Positions 25,619 through 34,222 are shown, numbered from the stretch's first letter. The stretch is 64,000 nucleotides of DNA from Candidatus Avispirillum faecium (GCA_904396155.1 CAJFOI010000005.1:1-64000); one strand, 5' to 3'. The notes: a model not told the origin generated them from the sequence alone. Program-made: numbers and translations.

Positions 25619-25731
25619 GTATATTGGGAAAATATGTCTCATATAAGACAGAATGGATGCGCTGTAAAAAACCACCGCGAAAAAAATCAACAAAATTGCT
25701 GGAAACTATGGAAATTCATCATATTTTATTA

Positions 25732-25737
25732 TATAAT
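25732..25737 (+). promoter_or_regulatory. Possible -10 box for the hydrogenase operon
   Basis: A perfect TATAAT sits in an AT-rich stretch 41 bp before the first gene of the hydrogenase cluster, after a terminator. No good -35 box is found 16-18 bp upstream (the position reads TGGAAA). The promoter may need an activator. The assignment is tentative. Confidence 0.4.
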
Positions 25738-25777
25738 ACTATGGATAATAAACTTGTTCAGGAGGACAGGAATATCT

Positions 25778-26275
25778 ATGAAAAAGAAACTCACGTCAGT
25801 AGAATTTACTGACAATCCGCAGCTGCGTGCCCGCCTTGATGCAGTGATAGAGGAGCACAGGGGCGAAGGCGGCGCGTTGATGCCCGTTATGCAAAAGGCG
25901 CAGGAGATCTACGGGTATCTCCCTCCCGAGGTGCAGAAGCACATCGCGATAAAAATGGGGATTCCTGTTTCCGAGGTATATGGTGTTGCCACCTTTTATT
26001 CTCAGTTCCTGCTCAATCCCAAGGGACAGCATCCGGTAAGCGTCTGTCTGGGCACCGCCTGTTATGTAAAGGGCAGCGGCCTTTTGATGGAAAAGCTGGA
26101 GGAAGAGCTGGGGATCAGCGGCGAAGGAGTGACGGACGACGGAAAGTTCAGCCTGGAGGCGACCCGCTGCATCGGTGCGTGCGGTCTGGCTCCTGTACTT
26201 ACTGTGGGGGAAGATGTATATGGAAGACTTACCCCGGACGACATCCATGGGATCATTGCGAAATACCGAGACTGA
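25778..26275 (+). CDS. hydC: NuoE-like [2Fe-2S] subunit of bifurcating hydrogenase (HydC/HndA)
   Basis: This 165-residue thioredoxin-fold ferredoxin has the four cluster cysteines in the usual spacing: CLGTAC near residue 92 and CIGAC near 133. The preceding helix-rich part includes VYGVATFYSQF. In HydABC enzymes this subunit passes electrons between the flavin subunit and the H-cluster subunit. GGAGGA lies 11 nt before the ATG at 25778; longer ORF extensions run through the terminator and promoter. Its partners hydB and hydA lie at 30525 and 32345 in the same operon. Confidence 0.93.
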   Translation: MKKKLTSVEFTDNPQLRARLDAVIEEHRGEGGALMPVMQKAQEIYGYLPPEVQKHIAIKMGIPVSEVYGVATFYSQFLLNPKGQHPVSVCLGTACYVKGSGLLMEKLEEELGISGEGVTDDGKFSLEATRCIGACGLAPVLTVGEDVYGRLTPDDIHGIIAKYRD

Positions 26276-26326
26276 TAGGGGACCCTTCCTGTAAAATATA
26301 TCCAGCAGATATAAAATCAGAAAGGC

Positions 26327-26695
26327 ATGGTCAGAATTTTGAAAATCAGAAAAATCAGAGAGCTTTTGGATGCGGAGCTTTTGTGCGGGGAGGACCAGCT
26401 GGACAGAGAAGTGTACTCGGCCTGCAGCAGCGACATGATGAGCGATGTGCTTGCCTTTGTAAAGGATCAGGCGGTGTTGCTTACCGGGCTTGTGAATCCG
26501 CAGGTGATCCGTACGGCGGAAATGATGGATATGCACTGCGTCGTTTTTGTGCGGGGGAAAAATCCCACGCCTGAGATGGTGGAGCTCGCCCGCAGCAGCG
26601 GGATCGTGGTGATGCACTCTGCGCTGCGGATGTTTGAAGCGTGCGGTACCCTGTACAGTGCCGGTCTCAACGGAACGAAAGTGGCAGAAGCATGA
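26327..26695 (+). CDS. DRTGG-domain protein (first copy)
   Basis: This small protein of up to 122 residues has a DRTGG-type alpha/beta domain. Recognisable parts are LDAELLCGED at the start, VLLTGLVNPQVIRTAEMMD and VVFVRGKNPTPEMVELARSSGI. DRTGG domains occur next to CBS and phosphotransacetylase domains and in hydrogenase operons; the ligand is unknown to me. AAAGG lies only 1 nt before the ATG at 26327, so a TTG at 26339 (giving MKIRKIREL) may be the real start. A related protein is encoded at 28487-28819. The stop overlaps the next gene as ATGA. Confidence 0.75.
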   Translation: MVRILKIRKIRELLDAELLCGEDQLDREVYSACSSDMMSDVLAFVKDQAVLLTGLVNPQVIRTAEMMDMHCVVFVRGKNPTPEMVELARSSGIVVMHSALRMFEACGTLYSAGLNGTKVAEA

Positions 26696-27117
26696 CGGAC
26701 GCAGGCGTGAATTTCCATTTTGATGTGGACGGGGATGATTTTTCCTCGGCGGGCGCTGCGTCGGTGGAGGTAAAAAAACATCTTCGTCAGCTTGGATTCC
26801 CGCCGGAGGTGATCCGCAGGGTGGCCATCGCCATGTACGAGGGTGAGATCAACATGGTGATCCACGCCAATGGAGGAACGGCAGATGTGCTTGTACTTCC
26901 CGATGAGATCACCATGGTACTGCGGGATCAGGGCCCGGGCATTGCCGATGTTTCCCTTGCGATGCAGGAGGGCTTTTCCACGGCCCGGGACAGCATTCGT
27001 TCTCTCGGGTTCGGCGCTGGCATGGGACTTCCGAATATGAAGAAGTATACGGACACCATGGAAATTGAGACGGAACTTGGCAAGGGCACGAAAATTGTGA
27101 TGAAAGTGAAGGTATAA
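26692..27117 (+). CDS. RsbW-like HATPase (anti-sigma-factor type kinase domain)
   Basis: This 141-residue protein is a lone GHKL ATP-binding domain. The N-box is YEGEINMVIHAN near residue 50, the G1 box is LRDQGPGI near 78, and the G2-like glycine segment is GFGAGMGLPNMK near 106. There is no histidine phosphoacceptor domain, so it resembles anti-sigma serine kinases (RsbW/SpoIIAB) more than sensor kinases. The ATGA overlap with the DRTGG gene and position before the sensory hydrogenase suggest it relays a redox or hydrogen signal. That role is inferred. Confidence 0.82.
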   Translation: MTDAGVNFHFDVDGDDFSSAGAASVEVKKHLRQLGFPPEVIRRVAIAMYEGEINMVIHANGGTADVLVLPDEITMVLRDQGPGIADVSLAMQEGFSTARDSIRSLGFGAGMGLPNMKKYTDTMEIETELGKGTKIVMKVKV

Positions 27118-27149
27118 CCTGTACTTTTATCGGTTGTGGAGTGGATAGG

Positions 27150-28490
27150 ATGGAATATAAGCATTCAGTGTCCCTTGACGTGGAAAAATGCAAGGGATGT
27201 ACACACTGCTTGAAGCGCTGTCCCACGGAGGCGATCCGCATCCGGGAGGGAAAAGCCAGGATCAATTCCCAGCGGTGTATCGACTGCGGTGAGTGCATTC
27301 GTGTTTGTCCCTACAAAGCAAAAAAAGCGACCCATGATTCTCTGGAAGCGATGGAGCAGTATCGATATAAAATTGCGCTTCCTGCTCCTTCCCTTTACGG
27401 ACAGTTTGATCATCTATCTGATATAGACTTTGTATTGCAGGGCCTGCTCGATATGGGCTTTAACGAGGTGTATGAAGTTTCCAAGGCGGCGGAGCTGGTA
27501 TCCGGATATACGAGACAGTATCTGCGCCGTCCGGGAATAAAAAAGCCTGTTATCAGTTCTGCATGCCCGGTGATCGTTCGACTGATCAGTATGCGGTTCC
27601 CCTATTTGTGTGAGAATATATTGCCGATCCTGCCGCCGGTGGAGATCGCCGGAAAGCTTGCCAGGAAAAAAGCGCTGGCGGAGCATCCGGAGCTTTGTGC
27701 GGAGGATATTGGGGTCTGCTTTATTTCTCCGTGTCCGGCCAAAGTCAGCTACGTAAAGAATTCCTTTGCGGGAGAAAAGAGCAACATCGATTTGGTCCTT
27801 TCCATTTCGGATGTGTACTTTTCTTTGGTATCCCGCATGAACAAAATCATTGTGCCGGAAGTTTCCACGGATTCCGGCATGGTGGGAGTCAGCTGGGCGG
27901 TAGCCGGCGGAGAGTCTACGGCACTGCTCAACGATCGGTATCTGGCGGCGGATGGAATAGAAAATGTCATCCATGTGTTGGATCAAATCGAAAACGCCGA
28001 TTTCCCGGAGCTGGAATTTGTAGAACTCAACGCCTGTGACGGCGGATGTGTGGGCGGTGTGATGACCATGGCGAATCCATACATAGCGAAGGCGCGGATC
28101 CAGTCGCTCAAACGCTACCTGCCGGTGTCGCCCAATCTTCATCCCGGAGAGGGGGATGTTCCCGGAGAGGCTGCTATGCCGCCGGTGGAATATGCACCGG
28201 CATCTCCTCTGTCGGAGGACAGAAAAGAGGCCATGCGCATGATGGCGGATATCCAGGATATCCGCCGGGAGCTTCCCGATCTGGACTGCGGTTCCTGCGG
28301 CGCACCCACCTGTGCGGCTTTTGCGGAGGACATTGTCCGGGGAGAGGCGTGTGCCGATGAGTGTGTGGTGTTTATGCGGATGATCTTCCATGATTATATT
28401 GAAAAGCGAAAGGATGCCGCCCAGGTGAAGGAAGCGATGCGGAAAGCGGCCCGCGGCGATACGAATGCAGAGAGGGAGGAGCCCAAATGA
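27150..28490 (+). CDS. Sensory-type [FeFe] hydrogenase homologue (HydS-like)
   Basis: This 446-residue protein has two N-terminal 4Fe-4S motifs (CKGCTHCLKRCP and CIDCGECIRVCP). An [FeFe] hydrogenase H-cluster domain follows, and then a C-terminal four-cysteine Fe-S segment (CGSCGAPTC with ECV). The H-cluster loops are L1 SSACP, L2 SPCPAK and L3 ELNACDGGCVGG, so all four ligand cysteines are kept. The proton-relay cysteine that precedes the L1 ligand is alanine, as described for sensory-type HydS proteins, which turn over poorly. No PAS domain is seen. The GGAG spacing favours ATG 27150 over GTG 27141. It probably senses hydrogen or redox state together with the neighbouring HATPases; this is inference from family knowledge. 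Confidence 0.85.
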   Translation: MEYKHSVSLDVEKCKGCTHCLKRCPTEAIRIREGKARINSQRCIDCGECIRVCPYKAKKATHDSLEAMEQYRYKIALPAPSLYGQFDHLSDIDFVLQGLLDMGFNEVYEVSKAAELVSGYTRQYLRRPGIKKPVISSACPVIVRLISMRFPYLCENILPILPPVEIAGKLARKKALAEHPELCAEDIGVCFISPCPAKVSYVKNSFAGEKSNIDLVLSISDVYFSLVSRMNKIIVPEVSTDSGMVGVSWAVAGGESTALLNDRYLAADGIENVIHVLDQIENADFPELEFVELNACDGGCVGGVMTMANPYIAKARIQSLKRYLPVSPNLHPGEGDVPGEAAMPPVEYAPASPLSEDRKEAMRMMADIQDIRRELPDLDCGSCGAPTCAAFAEDIVRGEACADECVVFMRMIFHDYIEKRKDAAQVKEAMRKAARGDTNAEREEPK

Positions 28491-28819
28491 AGCTGCATGT
28501 TTTATCTGACAGGCTGTCCCTTACGCATATTTGCGGCAGTTTGGACAAAGAGGCGAAAGGCGTATATGTAGGGGATCTGCTCAGCTGGGTGATGAGCCAT
28601 GCGGTGGAAGGGGATGTGTGGATTACCATCATGTCCAATGTGAACGTGGCGGCGGTAGCCAGTCTTACGGAAGCGGCGTGCGTGATTCTGGCCGAAGGCG
28701 TGGAACCGGATCCGGAGACGATCCGGGCGGCAAGGGAGAAGGACGTGACGATCTTTTCCGACAAACGCTCCGCCTACCAGCTGTGCCGCAGCCTCGGGGC
28801 GCTTTTCTCCGATGGGTAA
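28487..28819 (+). CDS. DRTGG-domain protein (second copy)
   Basis: This 110-residue protein is related to the DRTGG protein at 26327. Shared features are a short strand-rich N-terminus, GVYVGDLLSWVMSHA, VWITIMSNVNVAAVASLTEAACVILAEG and a closing TIFSDKRSAYQLC segment. It overlaps the HydS-like gene as ATGA and the PHP gene by 8 nt, so the genes are tightly coupled. The ligand and role are unknown. Two such proteins flanking the sensory hydrogenase are typical of clostridial hydrogenase operons as I remember them. Confidence 0.75.
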   Translation: MKLHVLSDRLSLTHICGSLDKEAKGVYVGDLLSWVMSHAVEGDVWITIMSNVNVAAVASLTEAACVILAEGVEPDPETIRAAREKDVTIFSDKRSAYQLCRSLGALFSDG

Positions 28820-29546
28820 GTATTATTACGATTTGCACATCCATTCCTGCCTGTCTCCCTGCGGGGATGCGGATATGACGCCGGCGAATATTGCCGGCAT
28901 GGCGGCGGTGGCCGGGTTGCAGATCGCCGCGCTTACCGATCACAATACCACAGACAACTGCCCTGCATTCTGGGAGGCCTGCAAAACGCACGGGATCATT
29001 CCTGTACCGGGCGTGGAGTTAACCACTGCGGAGGAAATCCACCTGTTGTGCCTGTTCCGGGATCTGGAGACTGCAATGGAGTTTGGAACACACATTGCTG
29101 CGGCGAGGCTGCCTGCGCGAAACCGTCCGGATATTTTCGGCCGTCAGCTTGTAATGGATCACACAGATCAGGTGCTGCGGGAAGAAGATGCCTTTCTTTT
29201 GGGTGCCACGACTTTGTCTTTGGAGGAGGGCACGGCACTGTGCCGATCTCTGGGAGGTGTGTGCATGCCTGCACACATTGACCGGGAAGCCAACGGTGTG
29301 ATTTCCGTGCTGGGAACATTTCCGGCGGATCTGGGCTACACCAGTTATGAGGTCAGCCCTGCTGCAGACCGGCAAGAGCTGGAGAGGCAGCATCCACAGC
29401 TGGGGGGGCTGTTCTGCGTGACCAACTCCGACGCCCATTACTTGTGGGATATTTCCGGGGCGGAAAATAGTGTGGAGCTCCAGGACGAGCCTTACAGCAG
29501 TGCACGGGTGCGGGAAAATCTTCTTGTGGCTTTGGAGGGAAAATGA
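28812..29546 (+). CDS. PHP-domain phosphoesterase
   Basis: This 244-residue protein has the PHP metal-binding motifs: DLHIHS at residues 7-12, the ALTDHNTTDN block near 40, PGVELTT near 65, PAHIDR near 157 and NSDAH near 198. PHP proteins are metal-dependent phosphoesterases acting on small phosphates or nucleotides; the substrate here is unknown. It sits between a DRTGG protein and a HATPase, so it may hydrolyse a signalling molecule of the sensory module. That suggestion is inference. Confidence 0.85.
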   Translation: MGKYYYDLHIHSCLSPCGDADMTPANIAGMAAVAGLQIAALTDHNTTDNCPAFWEACKTHGIIPVPGVELTTAEEIHLLCLFRDLETAMEFGTHIAAARLPARNRPDIFGRQLVMDHTDQVLREEDAFLLGATTLSLEEGTALCRSLGGVCMPAHIDREANGVISVLGTFPADLGYTSYEVSPAADRQELERQHPQLGGLFCVTNSDAHYLWDISGAENSVELQDEPYSSARVRENLLVALEGK

Positions 29547-30097
29547 AAGATCTGTCTCTCTATGTATTGGATATTGCTATGAATTCTGTCCGCGCCGGTG
29601 CGAAGCATATCGCGATCACTTTGGAAGAGGACTCCCATGCAGTGCTTACGCTCACCATCCGGGATGATGGCTGCGGCATGAGTCAGGAGCAGGTGCAGCG
29701 GCTGTTTGATCCCTTTTATACTACCCGAAAGACCCGGAGCGTGGGGCTGGGCGTTCCTTTTTTGCAGATGCTGGCGCGGCAGACGGGCGGGGACGTCACC
29801 GTCGTTTCCAAAAGCGCGGCGGAATTTGCAGATCACGGCACGGTGGTAACTGCCGTATTCCATACAGACCACATTGATTTTATCCCCCTGGGGGATCTTA
29901 CGGAAAGCATTTTGACCTTGATCCAGGGAAGTCCGGATGTGGATTTTGTATACCGGCACAGCACGCCTTCCGGCAGCGTCAAAATGGACACGGCAGAGAT
30001 GCGCAGTGTGCTGGGAGAAGACATTTCCCTGGGCAGCTACGAGGTGCTTGCTTTTATCAGAGAATTCTTACATGAACAGCATCAGCAAATTCAATAA
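29543..30097 (+). CDS. Histidine-kinase-like HATPase protein
   Basis: This 184-residue protein has a GHKL ATPase domain: N-box DIAMNSVRAGA near residue 10, G1 IRDDGCGM near 38, an F-box-like DPFYTTRK near 55 and G2 SVGLGVPFLQ near 66. No dimerisation/phosphoacceptor region or membrane segment precedes it. The C-terminal 70 residues form a separate unassigned region. The start overlaps the PHP stop as ATGA. It may be the kinase partner of the sensory hydrogenase; its phosphoacceptor is not visible in the window. Confidence 0.82.
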   Translation: MKDLSLYVLDIAMNSVRAGAKHIAITLEEDSHAVLTLTIRDDGCGMSQEQVQRLFDPFYTTRKTRSVGLGVPFLQMLARQTGGDVTVVSKSAAEFADHGTVVTAVFHTDHIDFIPLGDLTESILTLIQGSPDVDFVYRHSTPSGSVKMDTAEMRSVLGEDISLGSYEVLAFIREFLHEQHQQIQ

Positions 30098-30133
30098 AAT
30101 ATATTTAATTTAATACCGGAAAGGAAATATTGT

Positions 30134-30505
30134 ATGAAATCGTTATCTGAACTTGCAGCAATCCGGGAGCAGATGAAGGACAAAGTCGCCATCCGCACGG
30201 GATCCGGAAATATTCGCGTTGTGGTGGGTATGGCCACCTGCGGCATTTCCGCTGGTGCCAGACCGGTGCTGAATACCTTTGTAGAAGAGGTCGCTGCAGC
30301 GAATCTCACCGACAAGGTGATGGTGACACAGACCGGATGCATCGGTATCTGCCAGTATGAACCGGTTGTTGAGGTTTTTGAAGACGGAAAAGAGAAAGTC
30401 ACCTATGTCAAAATGACGCCGGAAAAGGCAAAACGGGTAGTGGAAGAACACCTGAAAGGCGGGAAGCCTGTTTCTGAATACTTGATAGGTAATACAAAGC
30501 TTTGA
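30134..30505 (+). CDS. Thioredoxin-like [2Fe-2S] ferredoxin (HydD/HndB-like)
   Basis: This 123-residue protein has a thioredoxin-like ferredoxin fold. The cysteines of MATCG near residue 36 and TGCIGIC near 66 lie in the arrangement used for 2Fe-2S binding, although the first pair appears reduced to one cysteine. It corresponds to the HndB-type subunit found beside NADP- or NAD-linked hydrogenases. GGAAAGGA lies just upstream of the ATG, and it precedes hydB by 19 nt. Whether it is a stable subunit of HydABC is not known. Confidence 0.8.
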   Translation: MKSLSELAAIREQMKDKVAIRTGSGNIRVVVGMATCGISAGARPVLNTFVEEVAAANLTDKVMVTQTGCIGICQYEPVVEVFEDGKEKVTYVKMTPEKAKRVVEEHLKGGKPVSEYLIGNTKL

Positions 30506-30524
30506 TCTGGAGGGACAAAAAAGA

Positions 30525-32324
30525 ATGATACGTTCACATGTTTTGATTTGCGGAGGCACAGGCTGTACATCCTCCGGCAGCGCGGCGCTGGAGAAAGCAC
30601 TTGCAGCTGAGCTTGCGGCAAACAATCTCAGCGAGGAGATTAAGATCGTCCAGACCGGATGCTTTGGCTTGTGTGCGCTGGGCCCGATTATGATTGTATA
30701 TCCGGAAGGAACCTTTTACTCCAGGGTAACGACGGAGGATATTCCGGAAATCGTGTCGGAGCATCTGCTCAAGGGCCGCATTGTAGATCGTTTGGTGTAC
30801 AATAAAAACGACGATGCAGAGGGAGAGGCACATGCTGTACATACTTCTCTTTCTGATACAGATTTTTATAAAAAGCAAAAACGTGTGGCTCTGCGCAACT
30901 GCGGCGTCATCAATCCGGAGAACATCGACGAGTACATCGCGAGAGATGGTTATTTTGCTCTGGCGAAGGTGCTCACTGAGATGAGCAGAGAAGATGTAGT
31001 ACAGACGCTGCTGGATTCCGGCCTGCGGGGCCGGGGCGGCGCGGGATTCCCCACAGGGCAGAAGTGGAAGTTTGCCATGAACGGCGAAGGGCAGAAGTAT
31101 GTTTGCTGCAATGCAGACGAGGGGGACCCGGGTGCATTCATGGATCGTTCCGTTTTGGAGGGCGATCCCCATGCTGTTTTGGAGGCAATGGCCATTGCAG
31201 GATATGCCATCGGCGCAGACCAGGGATATATTTACGTACGTGCCGAGTATCCCATCGCGGTGCACCGTTTGGAAATTGCGTTGCAGCAGGCGCGAGAATA
31301 CGGACTGCTGGGAGACAACATTCTGGATACCGGCTTTCAGTTTGACATTCAGCTGCGCCTTGGCGCCGGCGCTTTTGTGTGCGGCGAAGAGACGGCGTTG
31401 ATGACTTCTATTGAAGGTAAACGCGGTGAGCCGCGTCCCCGTCCGCCGTTTCCGGCAGTAAAAGGTCTTTTCCAGCGTCCGACGATTTTGAACAATGTAG
31501 AGACTTATGCAAACATTCCCCAGATTATTTTGAATGGTCCGGAGTGGTTTGCTTCCATGGGTACGGAAAAGTCCAAGGGAACAAAGGTGTTTGCGCTGGG
31601 CGGCAAAATCACCAATACCGGCCTTGTGGAAGTGCCGATGGGCACTACGCTGCGGGAGATCATCGAGGAGATCGGCGGCGGGATCCCGAACGGGAAAAAA
31701 TTCAAGGCAGCGCAGACCGGCGGGCCTTCCGGCGGATGTATTCCTGCTTCTCTGATCGACACGCCCATCGACTATGACAATCTGCTGGAGATCGGTTCCA
31801 TGATGGGCTCCGGCGGACTTATTGTCATGGACGAGGACACCTGTATGGTGGACCTGGCGAAGTTCTTCCTGGAATTTACCGTGGATGAGTCCTGTGGAAA
31901 ATGTGCGCCCTGCCGTATTGGTACTGTTCGCATGCTGGAGATCCTCAACAAGATCACGGAAGGCAACGGCGAGATGGAGGATTTGGATAAGCTGGAGGAG
32001 TTGGCAAATTATATCAAGTCTGCTTCCCTGTGCGGTCTGGGACAGACGGCGCCCAACCCGGTGCTTTCCACCTTGCGGTATTTCCGCGACGAATATGAAG
32101 CCCATATCAAAGAAAAACGATGTCCTGCCGGCGTGTGCAAAAAACTTCTTTCTTACAATATCGATCCCGATAAGTGTAAGGGCTGTACACTCTGCGCCCG
32201 CGTATGTCCTGTTGGCGCGATCTCCGGCGCGGTGAAGACGCCCCATGCAATCGATCCGGAAAAATGTATCAAGTGCGGCGCTTGCATGGAAAAGTGTAAA
32301 TTCGGCGCGATTTACAAGAAGTAA
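30525..32324 (+). CDS. hydB: NuoF-like flavin subunit of bifurcating hydrogenase (HydB/HndC)
   Basis: This 599-residue protein is the NAD(H)- and FMN-binding subunit. It has an N-terminal 2Fe-2S thioredoxin-like domain (CGGTGCTSSGS, QTGCFGLC), then the FMN/NAD region (RGRGGAGFPTGQKW near 163, CNADEGDPGAF near 190), the 4Fe-4S site ESCGKCAPCRIGT near 455, and a C-terminal pair of ferredoxin clusters (CKGCTLCARVCP, CIKCGACMEKC). The extra N- and C-terminal clusters distinguish HydB from complex I NuoF. With HydA and HydC it couples NADH and reduced ferredoxin oxidation to hydrogen production, or the reverse. Confidence 0.95.
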   Translation: MIRSHVLICGGTGCTSSGSAALEKALAAELAANNLSEEIKIVQTGCFGLCALGPIMIVYPEGTFYSRVTTEDIPEIVSEHLLKGRIVDRLVYNKNDDAEGEAHAVHTSLSDTDFYKKQKRVALRNCGVINPENIDEYIARDGYFALAKVLTEMSREDVVQTLLDSGLRGRGGAGFPTGQKWKFAMNGEGQKYVCCNADEGDPGAFMDRSVLEGDPHAVLEAMAIAGYAIGADQGYIYVRAEYPIAVHRLEIALQQAREYGLLGDNILDTGFQFDIQLRLGAGAFVCGEETALMTSIEGKRGEPRPRPPFPAVKGLFQRPTILNNVETYANIPQIILNGPEWFASMGTEKSKGTKVFALGGKITNTGLVEVPMGTTLREIIEEIGGGIPNGKKFKAAQTGGPSGGCIPASLIDTPIDYDNLLEIGSMMGSGGLIVMDEDTCMVDLAKFFLEFTVDESCGKCAPCRIGTVRMLEILNKITEGNGEMEDLDKLEELANYIKSASLCGLGQTAPNPVLSTLRYFRDEYEAHIKEKRCPAGVCKKLLSYNIDPDKCKGCTLCARVCPVGAISGAVKTPHAIDPEKCIKCGACMEKCKFGAIYKK

Positions 32325-32344
32325 GGAAGGAGTACATACAATAC

Positions 32345-34093
32345 ATGGAAACCAAAATGGTCAATATAAAAATCAATGGTGCGGCATACGCTGTACCCTA
32401 CGGGACAACCGTTCTGGAGGCGTGCAGACAGGCCGGCATTGAGATTCCCACCCTTTGCTATTTGAAGGATGTAAATGAAATCGGCGCATGCCGCCTGTGT
32501 CTTGTGGAGGTGGTAGGCGCCAGAGGCCTTGTGACTTCCTGTGTATACCCCATTGAGCGGGAGGGCACGGAGATTCTTACCAACACGGCAAAGGTGCAGA
32601 ATGCCCGCAAGATGAATATTCAATTGGTACTGTCCGCCCATGAGAAGAAGTGCCTTTCCTGCATCCGTTCCAAAACCTGTGAGCTGCAAAAGTACGCTCT
32701 GGACTACGGGGTGGAAGAGGACTACTTCAAGCCGGCAAAAACGGAACATAAACCTCTGGAAACCACGGGGCCTTCCATTGTACGGGATCCCAACAAGTGC
32801 ATTTTGTGCCGTCGCTGTGTGGGCGCCTGCAACCAGGTGCAGGAAATCGGGGCCATCGGCATGCAGAACCGCGGATATGACACGATGGTAGGATGCGCTT
32901 TTGAGGGAAATTTGACAGATACCACCTGTATTAATTGTGGACAGTGTGTAGTGGCATGTCCCGTAGGCGCCCTGTACGAAAAGGACGATACGGATATAGT
33001 TCGGGAGGCGCTGAACGATCCTACCAAGCATGTGGCGATCTGCTGTGCTCCTTCTGTGCGTGCACAGATCGGCGAGTGCTTTGGTTATGCCCCTGGCACC
33101 GACTGTGAGGGCAAAATGGTTGCTGCGCTCAAGCGTCTTGGGTTTGACGGCGTGTACGATATGAACTTCACCGCCGATTTGACAATCATGGAAGAGGCTA
33201 CGGAACTTCTGCACCGGATTCAGAACGGCGGCACACTGCCGATGATTACCTCCTGTTCTCCGGGGTGGGTCAAGTACTGCGAGCACTACTTCCCGGAGAT
33301 GATCGACAATCTGTCTACCTGCAAGTCTCCCCAGCAGATGTTCGGTGCGATCTATAAAGCCTTCTTCTGCAAGAAGATGGGCGTAGATCCGGAGGATGTG
33401 GTCTTTGTTTCCGCAATTCCCTGTACTGCAAAGAAATTTGAAGTAGGCAGGGACGGACAGTCCAACGACGACCTGCAAAATGTGGACATTGCTGTCACTA
33501 CCCGGGAACTGGGCCGCATGATCGAGGCGGCGGGCATCAATTTCCAGGCGCTGCCCGATGAAAAATTCGATACGCCCATCGACATCGGATCCGGCGCAGG
33601 CGCAATTTTTGGTGCGACCGGCGGTGTGATGGAGGCCGCACTTCGTACGGCTGCGGAAACAATTCTCGGCACAACTTTGGAAAAAGTGGATTTTGAAGAT
33701 GTGCGCGGGACGGAAGGAATCAAGTTTGCGGCGTACAAGCTGGGCGATATGACTGTCCGTGTGGCGGTAGCCAGCGGGACAGGAAATGCGGGGAAGCTCT
33801 TGCGGGGTATCCAAAGCGGCGAGTATCAGGCAGACTTTATCGAGATTATGGCATGTCCCGGTGGTTGTGTCAACGGCGGCGGGCAGCCGATCCAGCCTGC
33901 GAGTGTGCGCAATACGGCAGATCTGCGTGCAGTGCGTGCGAAGGTGCTCTATGATGCAGATAAAAATCTGCCCTATCGCAAGTCTCATGAAAATCCCATC
34001 ATCAAGCTTGTTTACAAGGAGTTTTTGGGAGAGCCCAACAGCCACAAGGCACATGAGTTGCTGCACACCCATTATGTAAAGCGTTCGCTGTGA
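32345..34093 (+). CDS. hydA: [FeFe] hydrogenase catalytic subunit HydA (trimeric NADH-linked type)
   Basis: This 582-residue protein has an N-terminal 2Fe-2S plant-type ferredoxin domain (CRLCLVEV), a His/Cys 4Fe-4S site (HEKKCLSC), two 4Fe-4S motifs (CILCRRCVGAC, CINCGQCVVACP) and the H-cluster domain. L1 reads TSCSPGW with C304, L2 IPCTAKKFE with C360, and L3 ACPGGC with C504 and C508. The residue after C304 is serine, where monomeric clostridial enzymes read TSCCP. A short C-terminal extension ends HTHYVKRSL. It would evolve hydrogen to reoxidise NADH and ferredoxin from fermentation. A terminator follows. Confidence 0.95.
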   Translation: METKMVNIKINGAAYAVPYGTTVLEACRQAGIEIPTLCYLKDVNEIGACRLCLVEVVGARGLVTSCVYPIEREGTEILTNTAKVQNARKMNIQLVLSAHEKKCLSCIRSKTCELQKYALDYGVEEDYFKPAKTEHKPLETTGPSIVRDPNKCILCRRCVGACNQVQEIGAIGMQNRGYDTMVGCAFEGNLTDTTCINCGQCVVACPVGALYEKDDTDIVREALNDPTKHVAICCAPSVRAQIGECFGYAPGTDCEGKMVAALKRLGFDGVYDMNFTADLTIMEEATELLHRIQNGGTLPMITSCSPGWVKYCEHYFPEMIDNLSTCKSPQQMFGAIYKAFFCKKMGVDPEDVVFVSAIPCTAKKFEVGRDGQSNDDLQNVDIAVTTRELGRMIEAAGINFQALPDEKFDTPIDIGSGAGAIFGATGGVMEAALRTAAETILGTTLEKVDFEDVRGTEGIKFAAYKLGDMTVRVAVASGTGNAGKLLRGIQSGEYQADFIEIMACPGGCVNGGGQPIQPASVRNTADLRAVRAKVLYDADKNLPYRKSHENPIIKLVYKEFLGEPNSHKAHELLHTHYVKRSL

Positions 34094-34110
34094 GAACGTA
34101 AAATCTTAAA

Positions 34111-34148
34111 GAGCGCCGTCGGATCTTTGCCGGCGGCGTTCTTTCTTT
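34111..34148 (+). terminator. Intrinsic terminator of the hydrogenase operon
   Basis: An 11-bp GC-rich stem (34112-34122 with 34130-34140), containing two G-T wobbles, is followed by TCTTTCTTT. It lies about 20 nt after the hydA stop. Confidence 0.8.
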
Positions 34149-34158
34149 GGATGATCGG

Positions 34159-34187
34159 TTGCAATTTTGCGTGTTTTATGATACAAT
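34159..34187 (+). promoter_or_regulatory. Promoter of the foldase-like lipoprotein gene
   Basis: TTGCAA (34159-34164), a 17-bp spacer and TACAAT (34182-34187), directly after the hydrogenase terminator. Confidence 0.7.
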
Positions 34188-34222
34188 ACCGTCAGATTTA
34201 AGGGAAGGGCACGGTATTTTCC

